Source: Hsuehochloa calcarea (Eukaryota; Streptophyta; Magnoliopsida; Poales; Poaceae). From it: a stretch of DNA of 64,000 bases. The DNA lies in NCBI GenBank assembly GCA_036346395.1, contig CM070594.1, positions 29,917,385 to 29,981,384 on the forward strand. Reading direction: 5' to 3'. Shown here one piece after another: positions 11,715 to 22,737 of the stretch (position 1 is its first letter; each line of letters opens with the position of its first letter). Below the pieces are notes generated by a model. That model saw only the letters and a program-made list of their open reading frames with translations. It was not told the origin of the DNA and did no database searches. The position numbers and the translations under genes were made by a program.

Positions 11715-13752
11715 TGTAATACTCCGAAACTTAATCAGGTAATTAGAAAAGAAGCTGGGAGGAGAAAATCCAATTAACAGAGTGGAATTTTCTAAAAAAA
11801 AGGGGATTTTTGTAAATTTTTGCCAACCTAGGCCGCAAGCCGCGACCCTGGAGGCCCAAGAGGGGGGAGCCGACCCAGGGGGTAGGGGCCAAAAGGGGGC
11901 GGGGGCGCCCCAAATCCTAGCCGCCCCCAGTTCTCCCCTCCCCCTAGCCGCGACCTCCCGTTCCCCTCCTTTGCTAGCGCCTCCACAACTCCTCCCTGGT
12001 CCAGCACCTCGCCGGGGACACACTGGGTAAGTTCGTCTCCAAGGGTAAGTCCCCGAGTTCCATTCGAGTGGTGGTATATTTTCATCGAGCTGTTGCGCAA
12101 GTATCCAGAATTTGTATGTGTTCTTGTGCATCTGTTTTCCTATAGTTAGAGGCCGAATTGGGGAATCTCGTTTCTTAGAAAGTTCTAGTTCTCGTTCATA
12201 GCTTTCTATAGGCGCAAAGATAACTCAATTTGGTGTTACAGTTTAGAAGTTATGATGGTTTCTTTACGACTGTCCAGAAGCGCTGACGAGGATTAGACGT
12301 TACTTTGTGTGGGCAATATGATCTAGTTAGAGGCCGAATCAAAAAGTTTACCCAACAAGAAAATTGTAGGCAATCCAATAATATTTCCATAATAGTAGAG
12401 AACTTGATTTTTGGTTGATCCAATCAAAAGATACTAAATTTTCTTCTACCGCTGTAGATCTGACTGATAGATTGAAGGAGCAGAAACTTCACCTCATCAT
12501 TAGGTATATTAGAAGGCCGAATCAGAAAACCTTTCCAGCTAGATTAATGTAGATGATTTGGTCGTGTTTCCAGAGAGTCCAAGATCACTCCATTCCGAGA
12601 TTTGTAGTAAAATATATGAGGATTTTAGTACTGCTGTCCCGTGGAATCTTCTGGTAGACTGTCGGAAAAATTGAGTAGAACCCTTATTCGAACCCTAGGC
12701 TTCGAGAAGTCTGGTTAAGGGGAGTGAGTGGAGTCTATTTTTCCTCAGCGTTCTTATGTTAGTGATATTCTTGTGTAGGAGAAGTGATTCCGGAGTTAGG
12801 GGCATCGTCCTTGCCTCCCCGCACGTCGTAGCGAAAAAGGCAAGTACAAATGTATGTTTGTGATTGATATGTGTTCTTCCTTGTTCGATGATTATATGAT
12901 GAATAATGTTTGATACGTACTTGTTCATAGTAGTATCTGATTACCATGGTTATGTTAATGATGTTACTTTATTCATCGGATTCATTCATGCATGCAAGAA
13001 TTGTTCTTGCTACACCCACGGGAGTGGGTATTGTAGTCCCATCATTGCAACATGGGCAAGTAAGACCCACCATTTCAATGTGGGCAATTTGAATCCCCAT
13101 TTTAAAATGTTCTTCAAATGGGCCTTGAATCCCCGTATTTTGGATAATGCGGGCATAAGTGAACACCGATGGGTGTTCACTAGCTATATCAGTATGAGCA
13201 GAAGTGAAGAGCATGCACATTCATTTATTCATGTCTTTTCCATTATTTCATATTTTGGCTTCACTGTATGCTTGACGAGTTATACCTGTCTTGTTCAAAC
13301 TATTCTTTTGTACTTGCTGAGTCATGGACTCACCGTTGTTGTGTTCCTTGTTTTTTCAGGTGAACCACGATGACAACATTTATGGGAGGTAGTAGACACA
13401 TGGTTGCACGCACCTTTGAAATAAACATTTGTTATTAATCCGCATTTTGGAGTTTGGACTGTAATAATAAATAACCCTTTTGATGATCGTTATTGGTTAT
13501 TATTATGTTTAGGTTATGCGAGATATGGATTCATGCTCTCCAATTATAGTCTTAATATTTTTATTTCGAATGGAATATCATGTTCGAGTTATTTGTTTAT
13601 TGCAGAAATTAGGCTGTTTATTATGCTGGATCCCTTTCGGATAGAACCTATTTTTGCTCTTTATTGTTAGGATGTTAGAAATTATTTAGATTGTTGATTT
13701 GTGATAGAGGCTTTAGGTAACATCTTGGCTTTCGCATAGCCAGGGTGTTACA
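11715..13752 (+). mobile_element. 5' LTR of Ty3/gypsy element 1
   Basis: 2038 bp from TGTAATACTCCG to CAGGGTGTTACA, followed directly by a primer-binding site. It carries ~180-bp spaced copies of an AGTTATGA-like word (about 12249, 12430 and 12610) and serial stem-loops at 13037-13180. The stem-loops include a 9-bp perfect stem GTGAACACC/GGTGTTCAC at 13159-13180. The 155-codon frame at 12906-13373 lies in this structured stretch and is not a gene. Confidence 0.88.
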
Positions 13753-13754
13753 GT

Positions 13755-13766
13755 TGGTATCAGAGC
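13755..13766 (+). other. Primer-binding site of element 1
   Basis: TGGTATCAGAGC, the usual match to initiator tRNA-Met, two bases after the LTR end. Confidence 0.9.
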
Positions 13767-13959
13767 GGGCTTTAGTTCCGTGGTAGCTAGAAATATTAAA
13801 TTGACACACTGTGCTCAATAGGTGGGAATGGGAAAAATCATTGCATCTGCGATTCTGATAACCTGTTTAATTATGTTGTTTTGTATTGATTTAATATGGT
13901 ACTATGGCTCTTTCCTGTTCTAAGGCTAAGTGGTTAGCTTACTATCTTTGGTGTTCAGA

Positions 13960-15517
13960 ATGGCGAGAGGTAGGGGACGTGGACGTGGTGCGGCCCGTGG
14001 CCGAGGTCGTAGATGCGGCTCAGCTGCGTCCTCATTCCCGACCGAGGAGGCTATTGGCGGAGTGGCGGAGGAGGTTGCATCCTCCGCTCATCCGGTTGCT
14101 GATGCCTAGGCCGCGCTGGCCGCTTTACTTCAGGAACTTCAGAGGGAGGCTCAACAGCTTCGTCAACAGGTGCAGGCAGCTCCTCCTGCTGTGGGTGCAC
14201 TTGTTGTTGCTCCGATGGTTGCACCAGCTCCTCCTGAGGCTAGAATGAGCCTCCAGAAGTGGATGTCCCTTCGTCTTGACACCTTTGACGGAGCGGGCAC
14301 TCCGGTACAAGCAGCTGACTGGCTTCGGTACATGGAGAGGCAGTTCAGTTCATTGGAGATGACTTCAGCGCAAAAGGCGCGTTTTGTGGCTTTTCAACTG
14401 AAAGGCCTAGCAGATATTTGGTGGGAAGGAGTTCTATCAGCCAGGACTCTACTGCAGGGGCCAGTTACTTGGGAATATTTCTTGGAGCAGTTCAGGGCTA
14501 AGTTTTATCCTGATTCTTTCCTTGAGAGGATGGAACATTCATCGACAACCTTTGTTCAGGGGAAGTTGTCTGTGGCGGATTATGAGGCGGGATTCAACAA
14601 TTTAGTTCGCTTTGTGCCAGTTGTGGCTGGTAATGATCGGGAGAAGGCAAAGAGGTTCCGTAGGGGACTGAACCCTGAGTATCGCCATGTCCTCGGGGCG
14701 ACCAGCTTGCTTGACTTCAACCGCGTGGTCGATCAGGCCAAGGGTATGGAGTTGGAGCGGGAACTTACTAGAGAGAGCCAGACTCCTAGCAGCTTTACCT
14801 CTACTGGATGATCAGTCAGTGGTCACAAGAGGAGTTTCGATGGTGGGGTTGGGTCTTCTCAGTGACCTACTTCTAAGAGATTTCAGGAAGGCCATCGCTC
14901 TCAGCCGTCTGAGCGTTCTGGCCAGCAGAGGCATGCCACTTCCCTTGCTCAGCATATTTCTTCGCTAGCCTTGCGCCCAGTTCCAGGACAGGGTATGATA
15001 TGCTTTAAGTGTGGTGGTAATCATCGTGCTTTTGAGTGTTCCTTCACGGGAGATTATCGCTATTGTGGCCTGTCAGGCCACAAGATGATAGTGTGCAAGA
15101 AGAACCCAATAGGCATTATCAACTGGGAGTCAGCTCCTGCAACATCTTTGGTCACTACTCCTCAAGGTTCAGTTTAGACTCTGGTAGCTACTACCATGTC
15201 TCAGTACCCTTCTGGTTGGGTTCCACCTGTAGCGTTCTCTCCAGTGCTTCCACCAGGGTTCTACTGGAACCCTACACCGTCGGCGTCACCGTCGTTTGCT
15301 CCACCAGCGACAGTTCCTGTTCATCCTTCACTGAGTGTCGGAGCGTCTTCTACACCGACGCCACAGGGAGTCTACACCATGCCTACACCTGTGACCGTAG
15401 GCCGTCCTAACGTGGTGACAGATACCCTACTAGTCGATTCCCTTGAGGCTTTTGTCCTTTTTGATTCAGGGGCTACTTATTCGTTTGTCTCACGGCGTTT
15501 GCTAGAAGGGCGAATTT
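13960..15517 (+). pseudogene. Element 1 gag and start of protease
   Basis: One frame from ATG 13960 reads through with four stops: TAG 14107, TGA 14809, TGA 14863 and TAG 15175. The N-terminus is an Arg/Gly tract (MARGRGRGRG). A capsid domain follows (KWMSLRLDTFDG, WLRYMERQF, FVAFQLKGLADIWW, EQFRAKFYP, KRFRRGLNPEYRHVLG) at about residues 90-280. A zinc knuckle CFKCGGNHRAFEC lies near residue 347 and a second knuckle has lost its first Cys (YRYCGLSGHKMIVC). A Pro/Ser/Thr-rich linker leads to the retropepsin start VLFDSGATYSFVS, with the catalytic DSG intact near 15463. Four clean stops with few frameshifts suggest point decay. The gag would coat the RNA in the virus-like particle. Confidence 0.9.
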
Positions 15518-16465
15518 GAGTATGCAGTGGATTTCTTAGTCAGTGTTGGTTAGTTCTCCTGGGGGTATTATTGCGAGTTCAACTGTCTATCATGGGTGTT
15601 CTGTTGTTGTTGATGGAGAGAAGTTCACGGCGAACCTGATAGTTATTCAGATGGAGCCGTTCGACGTTATCTTGGGCATGGATTGGTTGCACACTTACCG
15701 AGCGGTGATATCCTGTTTCAGTGGGACAGTCTCTGTGCAGACCCCGTCCAGGGAGACTCTAACCTTTCAGGGGAGTGCGCCTCCGCGCTCTCTTTCGATG
15801 TTGGTCGGATTGTTCGCAGGTTAGCGTGCAGTGAAAACTGGACTTCTCTTAGCTCTTGCTGAAAAACCAAGCGTGGCTTCGCAGATTGAGGAGATTCCAG
15901 TGGTGAGTGACTATCCAGATGTGTTCTCGGATGAGCTTCCGGGCTTGCTGCCTGCGCGAGACGTGGAGTTTTGCATCGACCTTGTTCTGGGTACTCGGCC
16001 CATCTCGATGTCCCCATATCGCCTGGCACGTCCATTTCAGGACTAGTTGAAGAAGCAGTTGGATGAATTGTTGGCTAAGGGTTTGATCAGGCGTAGTGTA
16101 TCACCATGGGGAGCTCCTGTTCTGTTCACAGAGAAGAAGGATAGGAGTTGTGCATGTGTATTGATTACCGTGCGCTTAACGCAGTTACAATCAAGAAGAA
16201 ATATTCTTTACCCCGCATTGAGGATTTGTTTGATCAGTTGAAGGGAGCCCAGGTGTTCTCCAAAATCCATCTCCAGTCTGGGTACAATCAGATTCGGGTG
16301 CGTGAGCAGGATATAGAGAAGACTGCATTCTCCACCAGGTATGGGCATTATGAATATACAATTATGTCCTTTGGATTGACTAATGCACCTGCCATTTTTA
16401 CGGAGACTATGAATAACATGTTGCATGAGTATTTGGATGACTTTGTGGTGGTGTTCATGAAGGGA
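15518..16465 (+). pseudogene. Element 1 protease end and reverse transcriptase, cut short
   Basis: After a frameshift near 15517 the protein continues: GEKFTANLIVIQMEPFDVILGMDWL (protease C-terminus), then EIPVVSDYPDVFSDELPGL, VEFCIDLVLGTRPISMSPYRLA and KKQLDELLAKGLIRRSVSPWGAP. Stops fall at 15822 and 16044 and a two-base shift near 16146. RT motifs CIDYRALN, FSKIHLQSGYNQIRV, FSTRYGHYEYTIMSFGLTNAPA and the catalytic EYLDDFVVVF follow. The frame stops matching right after VVVF, where 135 bp of unrelated DNA and then element 2 appear. RNase H, integrase and the 3' LTR of element 1 are not in the window. Confidence 0.9.
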
Positions 16466-16600
16466 ACACGGCAAGGCTACAATAGCACAAACAAATTTTT
16501 TACCGCGCAACCAAGGAACCACCGCTAGAAATAGATCACGAGATTACCGCTAGACGCGCCGACTCGTAGCGGAAGTAGAGTCATTGCGACGAGTTCATGC
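16466..16600. other. 135-bp orphan segment between elements 1 and 2
   Basis: Joins the broken RT of element 1 to the LTR of element 2. It matches neither neighbour. It is rich in CCGCTAG/ACCGC words and has no coding sense. It may be a scrap of another element's LTR or leader left by a deletion; I do not recognise it. Confidence 0.5.
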
Positions 16601-16720
16601 TGTAATATTCTGAAAAAATAAATGGTAATAATAAATAAATATTATTAACGTCTTTAAGGGCCTGTGTGCAATTAAATAAAATAGTACATATAAAAATAGA
16701 ATTTCAGAATTTTTAAGAGC

Positions 16721-16757
16721 TATATAAATAGATGGTGGGAATTTTAGAAAACCCTAG
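16721..16757 (+). promoter_or_regulatory. TATA box and telo-box-like motif in LTR
   Basis: TATATAAATA at 16721-16730, followed 18 bp later by AAACCCTAG at 16749-16757. The same pair is in the sister LTR (24169-24178; 24197-24205) and the solo LTR (32980-32989; 33007-33015), and reversed in element B (51425-51433 with 51396-51404; 58102-58110 with 58074-58082). Spacing and conservation suggest the element's core promoter and transcript start. AAACCCTAA-type telo-boxes are known promoter elements of plant housekeeping genes. Confidence 0.7.
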
Positions 16758-17499
16758 CCATTTTCTTTGTTTTTTTCTTTCCATCCGCCGCCACCGTCAG
16801 CTATTTTTTGCCTCTGCTGATTCTTTGCGTCGCCGCCACCAAGGATCGCTGCGTTGCTTTGCTTGCGTGGTGCTGCACTTCTTTGCCGCTTCTTGGCGTT
16901 CTTCTTCTTGCTCTGCTTTTAGCAGCGTTCTTCTTCTTTGCCGCTTCGCGTTCTTCTTCTTGCTCTGGCCTCGCTTCTTCGCCTCTGCTCTGTGCGACTG
17001 TTACCGCTTAAAGCTGTAATGCTTCTTTGTCTTGTTGCGTTGCCGTCTTATTCTTCTGCGTTATTCTTATTCTTGCATTTGAACGCGCCACGAGCGGCTA
17101 ACGCCGATCACTGCGTGGAAGCTCTGCATTGCCTTCCGATCTTCTTGGCGCCGATTTTCTTTAAGCGGGCGGTTTGGCGGTAATCGATTGGATGGTGCTT
17201 GTCGCGCGTGAAGCCAAGCCGCCGCCGAGTCTTCTTCTTGATTTCTTTCTTTGTCTTGTAGGCGCGAAGAAGATCTCGCCTTGCGTGCGTGTGAAAAGAA
17301 TTTCCTGTGATGCATGCATGCGCTGAGGCGCTATCACAATTCCAGTAAGTATTAGAGATTATAATCTAGATTAATTAGTGAGGTTTTATAATTTTCTAAT
17401 AGAGAGGCCGATTAATGAGTTTGTTTAACTTTCTGTCCGTTGTATGCGATTTATTCGGATATCTTAATGGCGAATTTTGGAAATGTTATCTACTAGTTA

Positions 17500-17925
17500 A
17501 TTGTAGATAATTTCGATATCTTTCTATAGCATTTTTAATCACGTCAATCGGACGAGTAGAATTCGAGTTATGATTTTCGGAAGGCTGCTGTCCTTGGGGT
17601 TGTCGCCGTTCGGCGCTGGTTTGATAGATCGGATATTAAAATAGTAAATCCACTAATTAGAGTTTTGATCTACATGAAAGATGTAGATAATTGTCCAATG
17701 GTTCTGTAGAATCTAAGAACACGCATTTTGGTTGAGTAAAACAAAAGTTATGAATTTAGTAAGACTGCTGTTCGGAAGCGGACAGACCGGCTTTCTGGGC
17801 TAAATACGGAGGGTTAGATGATTTAATTAGAAGACTTTGTAATCTAAGAAAATGTGGATAATTTTATGAAGAATCCAGAATGGGGTGGTTTGTGGTGATC
17901 GGACTTTCGAGTCAAAAGTTACGTT
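17500..17925 (+). repeat. ~175-bp degenerate tandem units in LTR
   Basis: Two separate marker words recur in step: TGTAGATA/TGTGGATA at 17502, 17682 and 17853, and AGTTATGA/AGTTACGT at 17566, 17746 and 17917. Both show spacings of 180 then 171 bp, so whole units are repeated, not single words. CTGCTGTcC-like words near 17585 and 17766 follow the same phase. The same array is present in the other LTRs of this family. Confidence 0.8.
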
Positions 17926-19011
17926 CGTTTTAGTATCAAGACAGCAATGGGTAACTATTCGGTACCGGAGTAACGTGGTATATTTGGGGACGGGTAGGAG
18001 CGAAGTATATTGATTGCTATTCTTGTTGCTGTAGCTTGTATTGAAATTTGTGTATTTAATGTAGGAGAGGCGTCGTACTTGTTGCCATCTGCTAGCCAAA
18101 TTGTGCGTCGCAACTAGTAAAGGCAAGTGCATGGTAGAGCGTGATCAATGATCGATCAACGCTTTATTTATCTTCTATTACCATTATTGTTGTGCTTTTA
18201 TCTTGTTTAATTGCAAACAATGGAATGACCTGGTTATATCTTTGTTGATAAACATGATGAAAAGTTGGATATGATGTTTATGATGGAGTTTGCATGTTTG
18301 CATTCATAAGCATCTTTGCATATGAGCAGGTGATCATGAATGATCACAACTCCACGAGAGTGGAGGAGGTCCCGATCCTTATGGAGGAGCGGGCTTGAGA
18401 GTGAATGTTGTCGCGAGCATTCACTCATGCTATCTGATATCTGTGAAAGAAGTGCATGTGGACATGTAGACTAGATTTGCATTGATACATGAGATTAATG
18501 GATGTGAATCAAATAGAAGTACACATAACGATAATGAAGTTATTGAATCTCATTGATTTATTATTGTTCGTTGTTTATGGATGTGTTTGTTGAGTCGTGG
18601 ACTCACCCTTGCTCTATTGTTGTCTTTAGGTGATCTTGAGGATCCGTGAATCGAGAGCGAGTAGAGCACATGGACAACATATGATCATTTACCTTCATAG
18701 TCTTTTCATTCAGAATTGGATTACTCTTGGACATGTTAGAGGTTGAATAAAGTTTAGGACAACGTTTGGACTAGACTATTTGCTTTATTAATTTGGATTC
18801 ATTGGTTGATGCTATTTTGGACTGTTTACCTGGTTTTATTCCCCTTGCTTATTGATTATCGTTTGATCCATAATTATACATGTTCTTTTGTGATCCATGG
18901 ATATGGTTATTGTTGTTTTCTCGCTGAAATTTTATAGTATGTCGATAATTATTAGTTTAGAGAGTAGTGTGGTGGCATTCTAGGCTCAGTGTTGGGCTGG
19001 GGTGTTACAGT

Positions 19012-19023
19012 TGGTATCAGAGC
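19012..19023 (+). other. Primer-binding site of element 2
   Basis: TGGTATCAGAGC two bases after the LTR end. A second copy is at 26450-26461. Confidence 0.9.
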
Positions 19024-19271
19024 GGGCTTTAGGTCCGTGGTGAATAGATTAACAACTTAGGCAAACTAAAATTGTTAAAATTTGTTTTAGTATTAGTAAA
19101 TCAACTAAAATTTGCTAATGGATAACTAACCTAAAATTTGACACACTAGTGCACAGTAGGTTAGAGAGAGGTACGAATATAGTTTTTACGCTTCCGTTAT
19201 GTTGTTTATTGATGCATGAGTTTATTTTGACCTTTGAACTCATTGTGTATTGTTGATTGTGGTTGATAGCT

Positions 19272-20380
19272 ATGCCGAGGGGTAGAGGACGTGGTCGTGG
19301 TGGCGCGATGCGTGGAGGTCGTGGCATGGCGAGGTTCCGTGGAGCCACCTCCTGTGTGAGATGAGTCGATGGTCGGGGGTTGCCGTTGACCCGCCTCGGT
19401 TGTAGTCGAGATGAGACCCCGCTTTCTTGAGAGAGTTGGTGGGAGAGATCCGTGCTCTTCGTCAGCAGGTAGCGCCAGCCTTCTTCGCGACATCATTGTT
19501 GCTCTGCCGCACATCCACCGGTTCTGAGGCGCGGATGACACTTCGAGTGGATGGGGTTGAGGTTGGATCCGTTTGTGGGTCAGCACACCGGTCCGAGCGG
19601 TGGATCAAGTTGCGCTACATGGAGAGGCGCTTTGGAGCTTTAGAGATGTCTTCACCTCGAGGGTCCGTTTGTAGCCTTTCAATTTGAAAGGGCAAGCTAA
19701 TATTTGGTGGGGCGTGTTGTCTTCGAGGACCGCCACTCAAGGGCTAGTCACTTGGGAGGACTTTGTTGATCGCCTCAAGGGAAGTTCTACCCCTACTCAT
19801 TTGTTGAGAAGATGGAGATTGCCTTGACGACCTTTGCTCGGGGAAGAGGTCTATTCTTTGAGTATGAGGTGAGTTCAACAACTTGGTTCGCTTTGTCCCT
19901 TGATGCTAACGATGATCTTCGAAAGCCAAGAGGTTCCGTCGGGTCTCACCTGAAAGTACCCAAGCATGTGTTGGGAGCTACTCCACTCCGTGATTACAGC
20001 TCTGTTGTGGAGCAAGCTAGGGGCATGGAGTTGGAGATGCACTCAAAAAGGCGCAAGCCTCGGTGGATCGGTAGTTTCGGTGGTGACCGAAGAGGAGCTC
20101 TAGTGAGGGAAGTGGGTCATTGCTCACACCTTTCAAGAAATTCAAGGAGGACCGCATCCTTCAAGTCTAAGCACTCGAGGCCGTTCCTTCTTGGCGCCTC
20201 GTCCTTTGCAGTACTCCAGCTCTTCGTCTGTCCTGTAGCGGGGCATGCTTTGCTTTAAGTGCGGTGATGGACACTGCCGCTTGAGTGCTCTTGGACGGAG
20301 ATTGCCGTCGGTGTGGCCGACCGGGTCACAAGGAGCGGTGTGTCGCGAACCCGCTTAGCGTGATCAAGTGGGAGCTGTGC
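19272..20380 (+). pseudogene. Element 2 gag, heavily frameshifted
   Basis: An ATG at 19272 begins MPRGRGRGRGG, like element 1 gag. Collinear scraps of the capsid follow in shifting frames: KLRYMERRFGALEMSS, then VEQARGMELEM near 20008-20040. A knuckle CFKCGDGH lies near 20250, and a second one (RRCGRPGHKERC-like) near 20310-20345. There are too many one- and two-base indels for a protein. Many of them fall where element 1 has CAG or CTG, for example CCAGGACT at 14441 against CGAGGACC at 19724. Function would be particle formation and RNA packaging. Confidence 0.8.
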
Positions 20381-20639
20381 CATCTTCTTCTTCTTGATGG
20401 GTCCCGCCGAGGATCTTTCCAGATGATGATCGCTCCTCCAACGATGCCATTTCCTTGACTTGGGCGCCTCGGTGGGTACTCGGCACCGCCACCTTCGCAC
20501 CGCTTCAGTCGCACGACCGCTTTACTCGCACCGCCACAAGAGATTGTCGGGGCTCTCGCCGCCCGCCATCGTCTTCTTTTCGCCATGGCGCCACCGAGTG
20601 TACGCCATGCCCACAGTGAGTCCGCGGGTCGTCTGGCGT

Positions 20640-21247
20640 GGTGACAGTACTTTGCTTGTGGATTCGCTTGATGCTTTAGTCCTTTTGATTCAGGGCTACC
20701 TTTTCGTTTGTGTCGACGGCGTTTGCTAGGAGAGCGAACTTGAGTATCAAATGGATTTCTCGATCGGTGTTAGTTAGTTCTCCGGGGTATTATTGCTAGT
20801 TCTACTTTTTGCATCCCGGTGTTCTATTATTATTGATGGAGAGAAGTTCACGGCGAATTTGATAGTTATTCAAATGGAGCCGTTCGACGTTATCTTGGGT
20901 ATGGATTGGTTGCATTCTTATCGAGCCGTGATATCTGTTTACAGAGAATGTCTGCGCGCACCCGTCTGGGAGACTTTGACCTTTCAGGGATGCGCCTCGC
21001 GCTCTCTTTCGATATTGGTGGATTGTTTCCGGTCGTGCAATGGAAAATCGGGCTTCTTTTAGCTCTTGCCGAGAAACCGAGTGTGGCCGCAGATTGAGGA
21101 GATTCGGTGGTTAGTGATTATCCGATGTGTTCCCGGTGAGCTTAGGATTGCCACTGCGCGAGACGTGGAGTTTCGCATTGATCTTGTTCCGGGTACTCGT
21201 CCCATCTCGATGTCTCCATATCGACTAGCACGTCCGTTTGTGACGAG
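20640..21247 (+). pseudogene. Element 2 protease region, frameshifted
   Basis: Reads VDSLDALVL just before a broken catalytic site: element 1 has LFDSGATYSF, whereas here base losses give an out-of-frame version. The protease end GEKFTANLIVIQMEPFDVILGMDWLHSYRAVIS is open at 20840-20930. It is followed by FQGC..RSLS and LLLALAEKPSVA, then VEFRIDLVPGTRPISMSPYRLARPF at 21165-21240. Several small indels separate these blocks. 20381-20639 holds the Ser/Pro-rich linker, too garbled to read. Confidence 0.8.
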
Positions 21248-22737
21248 TTGAAGAAGCAATTGGATGATTTGTTGGCTAAAGGTTTGATCAGCGTAGTGTA
21301 TCGCCGTGGGAGCTCTGCTCATTCACGAGAGAAGAAGGATGGGAGTTGGCGTATGTGTATTGATTATCGTGCGCTTAATGCAGTCACAATCAAGAACAAA
21401 TATCCATTGCCCCGCATTGAGGACTTGTTTGATCGGTTGAATGGAGCTCAAGTGTTCTCCAAGATCGATCTCCAGTCAGGGTATAATCAAATCCGTGTGC
21501 GTGAGCGGGATGTAGAGAAGACTGCTTTCTCCACCAGGTATGGGCATTATGAGTATAAAGTTATGTCCTTTGGATTGACTAATGCACCTGCATTTTTATG
21601 GAGACCATGAACAACATGTTACACGAGTATCTAGATGACTTCGTGGTGGTGTTCATTGATGATATTCTTATCTATTCCAAGACCAATGAGGATCATGAGC
21701 GTCATTTGAGGCTGGTTTTAGATACTTTGAGAGAGCACAAGTTCTATGCTAAATTAAAGAAGTGTGAGTTCTGGATTTCAGAAGTGGGTTTTCTGGGTCA
21801 TGTGATTAACCCTCAGGGTATTGCTGTTGATCCTAGCAAGGTCTCCACAGTGGTGGATTGGAAGAGGCCGACTAGTGTGAAGGAAGTGAGGAGTTTCTTG
21901 GGATTGGCTGGTTATTATCGGCGTTTTGTGCAGGATTTCTCTATCATTGCCAAGCCGATGTCTCAGCTTACTCAGAAAGGTGTGAGATTCCAGTGGACCG
22001 ATGAGTGTGAGCGCAGTTTCTGCACTTTGAAAGAGAGGTTGGTGACCTCTCCTATTCTCACTCTTCCCGAACCAGGGAAGCGGTTCACAGTCTTTTCGGA
22101 TGCGTCTCGAGTGGGTCTTGGCTGTGTTCTCATGCAAGACGGTAAGGTGATTGCTTATGCGTCGAGACAGTTAAAGAAGCACGAGCAGAATTATCCCACT
22201 CATGATTTGGAGTTGGTCATGGTTGTTTTTGCTCTCAAGATTTGGAGGCATTATCTATACGGCGAGCCTTGTGATATTTTCACAGATCACAAGAGTCTCA
22301 AGTATATCTTCACTCAGAAGGATCTGAATTTCAGGCAAAGGAGGTGGTTGGAATTGATCAAGGATTATGATCTTTCTATTCAGTATCATCCAGGCAAGGC
22401 CAATGTTGTTGCAGATGCTCTTAGTCGCAAGGCGACTCCTGCTACTCTAGATTGCCTTATTGCTGATTTTGATCGTATGGGAATATCTTATTGTTATGCG
22501 GGCACATCACATGTTGAGACACGCTTGATTCTTGAGTCATTATTCGGGCATCGTGTGCGGGAAGCACAACAGAGTGACCGGTTATTACAGGAGGTTAGGA
22601 AGCGTCTGGATGAGGGCAAAGAGAGTGATTTTAGCATGGACGATTCTGGTACTTTGAGGTTTAAAGGACGTCTTTGCGTGCCACAAAAGGCGGAGGTCAA
22701 AGATGATATCTTGAGGGAGGCACATCGCACTCCATAA
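21248..22737 (+). pseudogene. Element 2 reverse transcriptase and RNase H
   Basis: The best preserved coding block. The first part (21248-21593) has KKQLDDLLAKGLI, CIDYRALNAVTIKNKYPLP, FSKIDLQSGYNQIRV and FSTRYGHYEYKVMSFGLTNAPA. One lost base near 21594 shifts the frame, then 379 codons are open. These hold EYLDDFVVVFIDDILIYS (catalytic YLDD at about 21628-21639), LGHVINPQGI and FLGLAGYYRRF. RNase H follows with FSDAS (Asp codon 22099), LELV, DIFTDHKSLKYIF and KANVVADALSRK, all its acidic residues visible. The end (TLDCLIADF...ILREAHRTP) enters the integrase. A 1.1 kb open frame contrasts with the wrecked regions on both sides. Confidence 0.93.

Larger units (their letters stand above)
16601..19009 (+). 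mobile_element. 5' LTR of Ty3/gypsy element 2
   Basis: 2409 bp from TGTAATATTC to GGGTGTTACA, with a sister LTR at 24051-26447 and a solo relative at 32812-35202. Long stretches (17341-18130 and 18650-19009) match the sister almost base for base, while patches at 16780-17330 and 18130-18640 differ strongly, mostly at CAG, CTG and CCGG sites. It contains a TATA box, a telo-box-like word, ~175-bp repeat units (17500-17925) and a strong hairpin with arms GAGTGAATG (18399-18407) and CATTCACTC (18418-18426). Confidence 0.93.

Noticed and set aside
12906..13373. 155-codon frame in the element 1 LTR
   Set aside because: Falls in the stem-loop region of the LTR, is not open in related LTRs, and has no domain.
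19012..19023. tRNA-like sequence
   Set aside because: Only the short complement of a tRNA 3' end (primer-binding site); no cloverleaf is present here or at the other such sites.
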